From CAZCJA01 sp964499015 (GTDB taxonomy: Bacteria > Elusimicrobiota > Elusimicrobia > F11): DNA of 5,428 bases. A model generated the notes under the pieces. That model ran no database searches, had not been told where the DNA came from, and saw only the letters and a program-made list of their open reading frames with translations. The stretch is taken from contig CAZCJA010000104.1 of NCBI GenBank assembly GCA_964499015.1, positions 1 through 5,428 on the forward strand, read 5' to 3'. Of this stretch, positions 1-5,428 are shown piece after piece. Made by a program: the position numbers and the translations under genes. Positions within the stretch are counted from its first letter, which is position 1, and each line of letters starts with the position of its first letter.

Positions 1-1
1 C

Positions 2-952
2 GATGCCAAACTTGAAATCTACGAAGACGCCAGCCGCACGATTCTCTCCAAAAACGACAGCCCCGACTTGACGTTCACGTGGAGCGTTAATCCATACCGC
101 GGCTGCTTCCATTCCTGCGCGTACTGCTACGCCCGCCGCTATCACGAATATTTGGACATGGGCGCGGGGACGGATTTCGAATCGAAGCTGGTGATCAAGC
201 CGCAGGCGGCCGAGCTTTTGCGGGCAGAGTTCATGAAGAAGTCATGGCAAGGTGACAGCGTGGTGTTTTCCGGCGTGACCGATTGTTACCAGCCGATTGA
301 AGCGGTGTATCAGCTCACGCAGAGGTGTCTTCGGGTCTGCCTCGACTTTCAAAATCCGGCGTCGATTATCACCAAGTCGTTCCTGGTTACGCGCGATATC
401 GATTTGTTTGTGGAGTTGCACAAAAAGGCCTCTGTTGCGATCGTCATCAGCATTCCGTTTTCTTCGGACGACGACGCGCGTAAAATCGAGCCGCAGGCAT
501 CGACGATCGTGCGGCGTTTTCAGGCGGTGGAGAGGCTGGCGAAAGCAGGGCTTAACGTCGGCGTCTCGCTGGCTCCAACCATCCCGGGATTGAATGAAAA
601 AGACATGCCGATCGTGATGAGGAAGGCCAAAGACCTCGGCGCGAAGTTCGCGTTCCATTCCCTGGTGCGCTTGTCGGGGAGCGTAAAACCCGTGTTCATC
701 GAGCGCATCAAACAGAAGCTTCCGCCGGAGCGAGCCGAGCGGATTCTCAAACGCATCATGGACACGCGCGCGGGGAAACTAAACAACTCGAACTTTGGCG
801 AACGCGGCCGCGGCGTCGGCACGTATTGGAAGTCGATTGAGGATTCGTTCCGGCTCTTTCAGGCCAAGTACGCGCTCACGGACTTCCCGCGGCATCCGGA
901 GCCGTCGCCGTTTCGTCGCCCGACCCCGCAAATGGAACTCAATTTCGACTAA
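2..952 (+). CDS. SPL-like radical SAM protein, PA0069 family (5'-truncated by window edge)
   Basis: The frame is open from the first full codon at base 2, so the true start lies upstream; the visible part is 316 residues. The TTG at 68 is an internal leucine within the conserved NDSPDL segment, not a start. The [4Fe-4S]/SAM motif CxxxCxxC is at visible residues 35-42 (Cys codons at 104, 116 and 125), preceded by the family's NPYRGC signature. Further family blocks follow: a TDCYQPIE segment, ITKSFLVTRDIDL, an APTIPGLN segment, and near the end GKLNNSNFGERGRGVGTYW. These match the PA0069/Rv2578c group related to spore photoproduct lyase (COG1533). The family uses an iron-sulfur cluster and S-adenosylmethionine for radical chemistry, but its substrate is not established; a DNA-repair role is an inference from the relationship to SPL. 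Probably only a few dozen N-terminal residues are missing. The C-terminus ends in a clamp-motif-like QMELNF followed by Asp. It is separated from the next gene by 28 bases and is probably a different transcription unit. Confidence 0.9.
   Translation, partial: DAKLEIYEDASRTILSKNDSPDLTFTWSVNPYRGCFHSCAYCYARRYHEYLDMGAGTDFESKLVIKPQAAELLRAEFMKKSWQGDSVVFSGVTDCYQPIEAVYQLTQRCLRVCLDFQNPASIITKSFLVTRDIDLFVELHKKASVAIVISIPFSSDDDARKIEPQASTIVRRFQAVERLAKAGLNVGVSLAPTIPGLNEKDMPIVMRKAKDLGAKFAFHSLVRLSGSVKPVFIERIKQKLPPERAERILKRIMDTRAGKLNNSNFGERGRGVGTYWKSIEDSFRLFQAKYALTDFPRHPEPSPFRRPTPQMELNFD
929..946 (+). other. Candidate beta-clamp-binding hexapeptide at the radical SAM C-terminus
   Basis: The last seven codons of the radical SAM gene encode QMELNF followed by Asp and the stop. 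This resembles the bacterial sliding-clamp (DnaN) binding hexapeptide, roughly Q-L-x-L-x-F/L. It sits after a Pro/Arg-rich, probably flexible tail, which is where clamp motifs usually occur. The residues are seen directly; the function is inferred, and a short motif like this can arise by chance. Confidence 0.35.
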
Positions 953-970
953 AACCTTATTTGCTATAAC
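943..970 (+). promoter_or_regulatory. Candidate extended -10 promoter for the ppcA operon
   Basis: TATAAC at 965-970 matches the sigma-70 -10 consensus at 5 of 6 positions and is directly preceded by TGC (962-964), giving the extended -10 form TGnTATAAT. A weak -35 candidate, TTTCGA at 943-948 (about 3 of 6 matches), lies 16 bases upstream and overlaps the end of the radical SAM gene. Transcription would start near 976-978, only 3-5 bases before the ppcA ATG, so the mRNA would be almost leaderless. That would fit the lack of a Shine-Dalgarno site. This is a prediction by eye only. Confidence 0.35.
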
Positions 971-980
971 GGCCTCTCCC

Positions 981-2471
981 ATGGCCGAATCCTCCATTCA
1001 TATTCCGCGCGTGATGAGCACTCAGCATCCCGACAACGCGACGCCTCCGGCGTTCGCGCACGGCCCCGCTCTGTCCGGCGAGGAAGAGATCACCGAAGCG
1101 TTTCAAGCGTACAGCCAGCTCGGCTGCGACGAGCAGATGTGGGACCACGAAGGAAAAGAAGTCGACGAATTCGTCGTCCTAAAGCTCCTTACCCAGCACC
1201 CCGAATTTTTCAAGAAGAAAAAGCTCGGCGAAAAAGTCCGGCTGACTCTGCGCGTGCCCAACCCGGCGCGCGAGCGCGGCACCGCCAAAGTGCTTCTCGA
1301 AATTTTGGAAAGCATCCCGCGTTCCTACGACATGGCAAAGCACTTTTATCGCGCGGACATCGCCCCGATTTTCGAAATCATCCTCCCGATGACCACCAAC
1401 ACGCTGGAGTTGAACCGCATTTGGAATTACTACCGCGAGTTCGTCTCCGGCAAGGCCGACCGTCCCGTGCTGCCGGGCGACATCACCATCAAGGAGTGGG
1501 TGGGCGAGTTCGCGCCCCGCGAGATCAAAATTATCCCGCTCATCGAAGACATGGATTCCATGCTGGCCGCCGACCGCATCGTCGAAGATTACATCCAAGG
1601 CAAAGAGCTGGATTATCAGCGCGTGTTCCTCGCCCGCTCGGACCCGGCGATGTCGTATGGATCGACCAGCGCCGTCCTTCTTTTAAAAATCGCTCTCCAT
1701 CGTCTGCACAAACTTGAGAAAAAAGCGGGCATTCCCATTTACCCGATCGTCGGCGTCGGCTCCGCCCCGTTTCGCGGCAACTTCACGCCGACCAACGTCA
1801 AGAGCCGCCTGAAAGGTTATCCGTCGGTGCAGACGTTCACCGTTCAGTCGGCGTTCAAGTTCGATTATCCGGACGAGCTGGTGAAGAGCGCGATCGCCGC
1901 CATTAAAAAAGCGGAGCGCAAAGCGCCCATCCCGGTGGACGATGAAGAGCAGCTTTTGCAAATCGTGAACAAGATGTCGAAAAAATTTGTCAACCAGGTC
2001 CATCGCATCACGCCGCTGATCAATCACGTGGCGAGTTTTGTGCCCGCGCGGCGCAAACGCCGTCTGCACGTGGGCCTGTTCGGCTACACGCGCGCGGTGA
2101 AAGGCAAACGCCTGCCGCGGGCCATCGGTTTTTGCGCGTCGCTTTATTCCATCGGCCTGCCGCCGGAACTTTTGGGCCTGGCCAGCATTAACCAACATGA
2201 CATCAAAGTGATCACCGAGCATTACCCCAATTTCATCGGCGACTTGCGCTCCGCGCTCACGTACTTCGATTGGCAGTCGCTGTCGCTTCTGCCGCCGAAA
2301 ATCGCCGACGACATCAAGAAAACGATCCGCGTGCTGAAGATCGACCCGGAACCGAACCTGATCCATCAGGCGCTGGTCCGGGCGCTGCACAAATTGCTCG
2401 AGCGCGAAGACCATTCGGCGGTGTCGGAAATCATCACCCAGGCCGCGCGTGAGCGGAAGTTTTTAGGATAA
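981..2471 (+). CDS. ppcA: Archaeal-type phosphoenolpyruvate carboxylase (PEPCase_2 family)
   Basis: This enzyme converts PEP and bicarbonate to oxaloacetate and phosphate in the cytosol, refilling the TCA cycle. It has 496 residues, close to the roughly 490-540 of archaeal-type PEPC and about half the ~900 of the usual bacterial enzyme. Family blocks seen in order: STQHPDN (13-19), LGCDEQMWDHEGKEVD (47-62), TLRVPNP (89-95), ESIPRSYD (110-117), APIFEIILPMTT (128-139), LARSDPAMSYG (217-227), GVGSAPFRGN (258-267), TVQSAFKFDY (287-296) and LYSIGLPPE (388-396). No frameshift or missing block was noticed. The frame is open upstream to 795, but that part overlaps the radical SAM gene and is Arg/Ser-rich out-of-frame sequence. 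ATG 981 leaves the short leader before MSTQHPDN that archaeal homologues have; ATG 1015 is the fallback start. No Shine-Dalgarno site precedes 981. The stop lies 2 bases before the next gene, so it is the likely first gene of the operon. The family is known to be less dependent on acetyl-CoA than classic bacterial PEPC; regulation here is not visible. Confidence 0.95.
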   Translation: MAESSIHIPRVMSTQHPDNATPPAFAHGPALSGEEEITEAFQAYSQLGCDEQMWDHEGKEVDEFVVLKLLTQHPEFFKKKKLGEKVRLTLRVPNPARERGTAKVLLEILESIPRSYDMAKHFYRADIAPIFEIILPMTTNTLELNRIWNYYREFVSGKADRPVLPGDITIKEWVGEFAPREIKIIPLIEDMDSMLAADRIVEDYIQGKELDYQRVFLARSDPAMSYGSTSAVLLLKIALHRLHKLEKKAGIPIYPIVGVGSAPFRGNFTPTNVKSRLKGYPSVQTFTVQSAFKFDYPDELVKSAIAAIKKAERKAPIPVDDEEQLLQIVNKMSKKFVNQVHRITPLINHVASFVPARRKRRLHVGLFGYTRAVKGKRLPRAIGFCASLYSIGLPPELLGLASINQHDIKVITEHYPNFIGDLRSALTYFDWQSLSLLPPKIADDIKKTIRVLKIDPEPNLIHQALVRALHKLLEREDHSAVSEIITQAARERKFLG

Positions 2472-2476
2472 TTATG
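2464..2476 (+). promoter_or_regulatory. Ribosome binding site and TAATTATG junction, ppcA to 85-aa gene
   Basis: The Shine-Dalgarno-like TAGGAT (2464-2469, core AGGA) lies inside the last codons of ppcA, 5 bases before the ATG at 2474. The ppcA stop TAA is followed by TT and then ATG. This supports the start of the small downstream gene and suggests translational coupling. Confidence 0.6.
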
Positions 2477-2731
2477 CCCGACGTCGATTTGACAACCATG
2501 ATTCCGGCCGGAGCAACGTGGGTGAAGCTCCGCTACAAAATGAAGCCGGCCAAGCCGGGCGCCGATTTGATCGCGCGCGTGTGGTCGGGCGTTTTGGACG
2601 AGGCCGTCGTGATCAAAGGCGAATCGGGCGACGCGTTCATCAAGATCAACAAGCCCAACACCATTTCGTATCAAAGACCGGTAACCGTGCAGCTTGAGCT
2701 TAAAGTTGTGGGTTATAAACAAGGGGACTAA
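2474..2731 (+). CDS. Small hypothetical protein, 85 aa, probably beta-rich
   Basis: I do not recognise a family. The protein has no signal peptide, membrane segment, cysteine, histidine cluster or repeat. The pattern suggests a compact, mostly beta cytosolic domain: likely strands around residues 15-24 (TWVKLRYKMK), 30-38 (ADLIARVWS), 43-48, 53-59 and 69-81 (ending LELKVVGYK), joined by Gly/Pro-containing turns. Lysines are common and spread along the chain. The gene is credible because it has a Shine-Dalgarno site 5 bases before its ATG, fits exactly between two real genes with 2-base gaps on both sides, and shows the same G/C-rich third positions as its neighbours. Its place between ppcA and tatA points to co-expression but does not reveal a function. 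A role as accessory factor to PEPC or to Tat is possible and unsupported. Confidence 0.75.
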   Translation: MPDVDLTTMIPAGATWVKLRYKMKPAKPGADLIARVWSGVLDEAVVIKGESGDAFIKINKPNTISYQRPVTVQLELKVVGYKQGD

Positions 2732-2736
2732 TTATG
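2721..2736 (+). promoter_or_regulatory. Ribosome binding site and TAATTATG junction, 85-aa gene to tatA
   Basis: AAGGGGA at 2721-2727 is a strong Shine-Dalgarno match ending 6 bases before ATG 2734. The stop TAA, TT and ATG follow in the same arrangement as at the previous junction. It fixes the tatA start against the internal ATG six codons later. Confidence 0.7.
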
Positions 2737-2907
2737 CTGCCGAATGTGGGAATGGGTGAACTGGTATTAATTTTAGCGATCATTTTGATTCTGTTCGGCG
2801 CCAAACGGCTGCCGGACGTGGCCAAAAGCATCGGGCGTTCCATCAAGGCGTTTAAAGAGGGAATGAACGAGACGGATAAGCCGGACAACGACAAGAAGGA
2901 AGGTTAA
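2734..2907 (+). CDS. tatA: Sec-independent (twin-arginine) translocase subunit, TatA/E type
   Basis: This 57-residue protein has the full TatA layout. It starts with a short N-terminus and a Gly-Glu pair (residues 8-9). A single membrane helix follows (about 10-21, rich in Leu/Ile/Val), ending in the Phe-Gly hinge (21-22). Next come AKRLPDVAKSIGRSIKAFKEG (about 23-43, the amphipathic helix with the conserved Leu-Pro) and a short charged, Lys/Asp-rich tail. TatA subunits assemble in the inner membrane with TatC to export folded proteins carrying twin-arginine signals. The length and short tail favour TatA/E over TatB, which usually has a longer C-terminus. The gene is intact with a strong Shine-Dalgarno site. 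It stands alone here: no tatC or tatB is in the window, and the neighbours are cytosolic metabolic genes, so the partner is presumably encoded elsewhere or is shared. Confidence 0.93.
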   Translation: MLPNVGMGELVLILAIILILFGAKRLPDVAKSIGRSIKAFKEGMNETDKPDNDKKEG

Positions 2908-2912
2908 TTATG
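2896..2912 (+). promoter_or_regulatory. Ribosome binding site and TAATTATG junction, tatA to gnd
   Basis: AAGGAAGG at 2896-2903, within the last tatA codons, ends 6 bases before the gnd ATG at 2910. Stop TAA (2905-2907), TT and ATG repeat the layout of the two previous junctions. It supports the chosen gnd start. Confidence 0.7.
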
Positions 2913-3896
2913 CAGCTGGGATTGGTCGGGCTCGGACGCATGGGCATGAACATGGCCCGGCGCCTGGTCAAAGCAAAACATGACATTGTCGCGTTCAACC
3001 GCTCGCCGGAAAAAGTCGACGAGATCGTCAAAGAGGGCGCGACCGGTGCAAAGTCGCTTGAAGATTTGGTCAAAAAATTAAAAGCCCCGCGCGTGATCTG
3101 GCTGATGCTCCCCGCCGGAAAAGCCACCGACGAACACATCGAGCAGCTCGTTCCTCTTTTGTCCAAGGGCGACATGATCATCGACGGCGGCAACAGCTAC
3201 TTTAAGGAAGACATCCGCCGCGCCGAAATGCTCGCGACCAAAGGCATTCGCTACATGGACGCCGGCGTCTCCGGGGGGATCTGGGGGCTTAAGCTCGGCT
3301 ACTGCACGATGGTCGGCGGCGACAAAAAAGATTTTGCGCACATTGAGCCGTTGCTTAAGGACTTGGCGCCCAAAGACGGTTATATGCACTGCGGCGCTGT
3401 CGGCGGCGGCCATTTCGTGAAGATGGTGCACAACGGCATCGAATACGGAATGATGCAGGCCTACGCCGAAGGTTTTGAAATTTTGCAGGCCTCGCAGTAC
3501 AAACCCGACAACGCCAAAGTGGCGAACCTTTGGAACCAGGGCAGCGTCGTCCGCTCTTGGCTGCTCGAACTGGCCGCGGACGCTTTTAAAGAAGATTCCA
3601 ATCTCGCCGCCGTCGCTGGATATGTGGAAGATTCCGGCGAAGGCCGCTGGACCGTGCAGCAAGCGGTTGAAACCGGCGTTGCCGCGCCCGTCATTACGAT
3701 GTCGCTTTTTCAGCGTTTTATTTCCCGTCAGCAGGACGCGTTTTCCAATAAAGTTTTGGCGGCGCTGCGCGCCAAATTCGGCGGCCACGCGATTGTGGAA
3801 GCCAATAAAGCCAAAAAGAGTTCCGGCGCTGGTGCCGGCGCGGGAACCATTCAGGCCGCCACCGGAAAGAAAGGGGTCAAGCCCGCCGGGTTTTAA
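2910..3896 (+). CDS. gnd: 6-phosphogluconate dehydrogenase, decarboxylating, short form
   Basis: It oxidises 6-phosphogluconate to ribulose-5-phosphate and CO2, the second dehydrogenase step of the oxidative pentose phosphate pathway. The 328 residues place it in the short-form family (about 300 residues; YqeC/TIGR00872-like), not the ~470-residue form. The Rossmann motif GLVGLGRMG is at 4-12, IDGGNS at 91-96, the substrate loop SGG at 121-123, and the catalytic block KMVHNGIEYG at 171-180, with Lys171, Asn175 and Glu178 in the positions of the known catalytic Lys, Asn and Glu. The short-form C-terminal block SRQQDAFSNKVLAALR and FGGH covers 272-293. The cofactor loop reads FNRS (29-32), like the Asn-Arg-Ser/Thr that holds the NADP 2'-phosphate in long-form enzymes, so NADP use is possible although many short forms use NAD. 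An extra Ala/Gly/Lys-rich tail (about 294-328) extends past the usual end. It sits 2 bases after tatA and 4 bases before zwf, its pathway partner. Confidence 0.93.
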   Translation: MQLGLVGLGRMGMNMARRLVKAKHDIVAFNRSPEKVDEIVKEGATGAKSLEDLVKKLKAPRVIWLMLPAGKATDEHIEQLVPLLSKGDMIIDGGNSYFKEDIRRAEMLATKGIRYMDAGVSGGIWGLKLGYCTMVGGDKKDFAHIEPLLKDLAPKDGYMHCGAVGGGHFVKMVHNGIEYGMMQAYAEGFEILQASQYKPDNAKVANLWNQGSVVRSWLLELAADAFKEDSNLAAVAGYVEDSGEGRWTVQQAVETGVAAPVITMSLFQRFISRQQDAFSNKVLAALRAKFGGHAIVEANKAKKSSGAGAGAGTIQAATGKKGVKPAGF

Positions 3897-3900
3897 TCGT

Positions 3901-5412
3901 ATGTCGTCGACCTCTATCCTTGCGTCCAAGATTTACAATAAGGAAGAGCTTTGCCTCTTTGAGAAAAAGTCCGAATCCTGCGGCATCGTTATTTTCGGCG
4001 CTTCGGGAGACCTCACCCACCGCAAGTTAATTCCGTCCTTGTTTCATCTGGCCGAGCAGTCCCTCCTGCCCAAAGATTATTACGTGATCGGCGTGGCGCG
4101 GACCGGTATGTCCACGGCCGATTTCCAGAAAAAGGTTCGCGAGGCCATCGGGCCCGCCGGGTCAACCGCTCTGGGCAAAGATTTTGCGGGGCGATTTTCT
4201 TATTTGTCGGGACACTATGGGGACCCCGAGCTTTATAAAACGCTGTCCGCCGCCATCGAACGGCTCGACAAGCAAAATGGGATCCCGCGCCGTCACATCT
4301 TTTATCTGTCGACCCCGCCGACGCTTTACACGACCATTATTTCCCAATTGGGCGCGTCGGGCATGTCGCACGCCAACGAGGGCCGCGAGAGCTGGGTCCG
4401 CGTGATTATCGAAAAACCGTTCGGCGATTCTTTTCAGGCGGCGCGGGAACTGAACCACAACATCCGCGCCAGTCTTCACGAAAATCAGATTTACCGGATC
4501 GATCATTACCTGGGCAAGGAGACCGTCCAGAATATTTTGATGTTCCGGTTTGCGAACATCATGTTTGAGCCGGTGTGGAACCGCAATTTTATCGATCACG
4601 TGCAAATCACGGCCGCCGAAGAACTGGGGGTTGAGCACCGCGCCGGTTATTACGAGCAAGCGGGGATTTTGCGCGACATGTTCCAAAACCATTTGATGCA
4701 GCTGGTGGCGCTCACCGCGATGGAGCCGCCGTCAAGCATGGACGCCAACTCCGTGCGCGACCGCAAAGTCGATGTGTTTCGAGCGCTGCGTACGCTGTCG
4801 CCTTTGGACGTGTCCGACAATGTTGTTTACGGCCAGTACGCTGGCTACCGGGGGGAGCCGGGCGTGCGGCCCGAATCGCGCACGCCGACCTATGCGGCGA
4901 TGAAGCTCGAGGTGGACAACTGGCGCTGGCAGGGCGTTCCGTTCTATTTGCGTTCGGGCAAGCGTTTGCCGAGCAAGAACGTGGAGATCTCCATTCATTT
5001 CAAGTACGTGCCGACATCGATCTTCAAACCGCTTTTAGCTGAACAACTTTCAGCCAACGTTCTCAAATTTCGCATTCAGCCGGACGAAGGGATCTGCATG
5101 TCGTTTGAAGCCAAACATCCGGGGCCGAAGCTGTGCATGAGCACGGTCACCATGGATTTTGGCTACGCCTCAACGTTCGGCACGCCTCCGCCGGAATCGT
5201 ACGCCCGGCTCTTGCTGGACGCGATGCTGGGCGACCAAACGTTGTTTGCCCGTTCCGATGAGGTGGAAGAATCCTGGCATCATATCGACCCCATCATTTC
5301 CCATCTGGAAAACGACCCGTCGACCCCTCTTCATGTCTATCCGGCCGGCAGTTGGGGGCCCAAGGAGGCGGACATTATGTTGGCCCGCCAGGGGCGTGTG
5401 TGGGTCAGCTAA
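3901..5412 (+). CDS. zwf: Glucose-6-phosphate 1-dehydrogenase
   Basis: This enzyme oxidises glucose-6-phosphate to 6-phosphogluconolactone, the entry step of the oxidative pentose phosphate pathway. At 503 residues it is a normal full-length enzyme. Visible motifs are the cofactor-binding GASGDLTHRKL (33-43), GVAR (64-67), EKPFG (171-175), the active-site signature RIDHYLGKE (199-207), and QNHLMQ (262-267), whose His264 aligns with the catalytic base of the Leuconostoc enzyme. Arg67 lies where the Leuconostoc Arg contacting the NADP 2'-phosphate sits, which supports NADP use. The frame is open back to 3475, but that stretch overlaps gnd and is not coding. ATG 3901 is the only sensible start, since no other ATG, GTG or TTG occurs in frame before GASGDL. 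It gives about 28 residues ahead of the Rossmann glycines, somewhat longer than in E. coli. No good Shine-Dalgarno site is seen, so translation may depend on coupling to gnd, 4 bases upstream. Only 16 bases follow the stop, with no terminator in view. Confidence 0.97.
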   Translation: MSSTSILASKIYNKEELCLFEKKSESCGIVIFGASGDLTHRKLIPSLFHLAEQSLLPKDYYVIGVARTGMSTADFQKKVREAIGPAGSTALGKDFAGRFSYLSGHYGDPELYKTLSAAIERLDKQNGIPRRHIFYLSTPPTLYTTIISQLGASGMSHANEGRESWVRVIIEKPFGDSFQAARELNHNIRASLHENQIYRIDHYLGKETVQNILMFRFANIMFEPVWNRNFIDHVQITAAEELGVEHRAGYYEQAGILRDMFQNHLMQLVALTAMEPPSSMDANSVRDRKVDVFRALRTLSPLDVSDNVVYGQYAGYRGEPGVRPESRTPTYAAMKLEVDNWRWQGVPFYLRSGKRLPSKNVEISIHFKYVPTSIFKPLLAEQLSANVLKFRIQPDEGICMSFEAKHPGPKLCMSTVTMDFGYASTFGTPPPESYARLLLDAMLGDQTLFARSDEVEESWHHIDPIISHLENDPSTPLHVYPAGSWGPKEADIMLARQGRVWVS

Positions 5413-5428
5413 AATTTAGTACTATCCG

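Noticed and set aside
68..70. TTG start for the radical SAM gene
   Set aside because: The frame is open to the window edge and the residues before it (for example LSKNDSPD) match the family, so this TTG is an internal leucine.
795..980. Upstream extension of ppcA (62 extra residues)
   Set aside because: It overlaps the conserved end of the radical SAM gene and reads as Arg/Ser-rich out-of-frame sequence; archaeal-type PEPC begins just before MSTQHPDN, as ATG 981 gives.
953..980. Terminator for the radical SAM gene
   Set aside because: No inverted repeat with a T-run is visible in the 28-base gap, so some read-through into ppcA cannot be excluded.
3475..3900. Upstream extension of zwf (142 extra residues), or a gnd-zwf overlap
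   Set aside because: The stretch is a shadow of gnd in another frame; G6PD homology begins only after ATG 3901.
3078..3929. Long reverse-strand open frame opposite gnd (283 residues)
   Set aside because: It is antisense to a well-conserved gene, has a His/Arg/Val-rich composition typical of reverse shadows of G/C-biased codons, and shows no family motif. The same holds for reverse frames at 1683-2414 and 4162-4692.
5409..5419. Small palindrome CTAAA-A-TTTAG over the zwf stop codon, as a terminator or operator
   Set aside because: It has only five A/T-rich base pairs and a one-base centre, with no G/C-rich stem or following T-run; this is easily due to chance, and the window ends 9 bases later.

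Overview
The window shows one strand of bacterial coding sequence. All six supported genes lie on the + strand, and only a few dozen bases are non-coding. The order is: a radical SAM protein of the spore-photoproduct-lyase-like PA0069 family (cut by the window's left edge), an archaeal-type phosphoenolpyruvate carboxylase (ppcA), an unrecognised 85-residue protein, a 57-residue TatA/E-type translocase subunit, a short-form 6-phosphogluconate dehydrogenase (gnd) and glucose-6-phosphate dehydrogenase (zwf).

The host looks like a bacterium with moderately high G+C: codons favour G/C in the third position, there are Shine-Dalgarno sites, and zwf, TatA and the radical SAM protein are all bacterial in character. 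The PEP carboxylase, however, belongs to the archaeal-type family, which is uncommon in bacteria. I cannot name the phylum from this sequence.

Layout: the radical SAM gene ends at 952. A 28-base gap follows (953-980), the longest non-coding stretch in the window. It holds a possible extended -10 promoter and no visible Shine-Dalgarno site. From 981 to 5412 the five genes are packed with gaps of 2, 2, 2 and 4 bases and read as one transcription unit. The first three internal junctions share the same eight bases, TAATTATG: a stop codon, two T's and the next start codon, each preceded by a Shine-Dalgarno site inside the upstream gene. The zwf junction breaks this pattern.

Functionally, gnd and zwf encode the two dehydrogenases of the oxidative pentose phosphate pathway (NADPH and ribulose-5-phosphate supply). 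PpcA makes oxaloacetate from PEP and bicarbonate. TatA would be part of the twin-arginine export system, whose other essential part (TatC) is not in the window. The link between TatA, the 85-residue protein and carbon metabolism is positional only. 6-Phosphogluconolactonase, the enzyme between Zwf and Gnd, is not encoded here. No RNA gene, mobile element, CRISPR array or convincing terminator was seen. I found no clear sign of an undescribed multi-gene system. The most notable points are the archaeal-type PEPC, the clamp-motif-like tail of the radical SAM protein, the possibly leaderless ppcA start, the repeated junction motif, the NADP-type pocket and extra tail of Gnd, and the small unknown gene.
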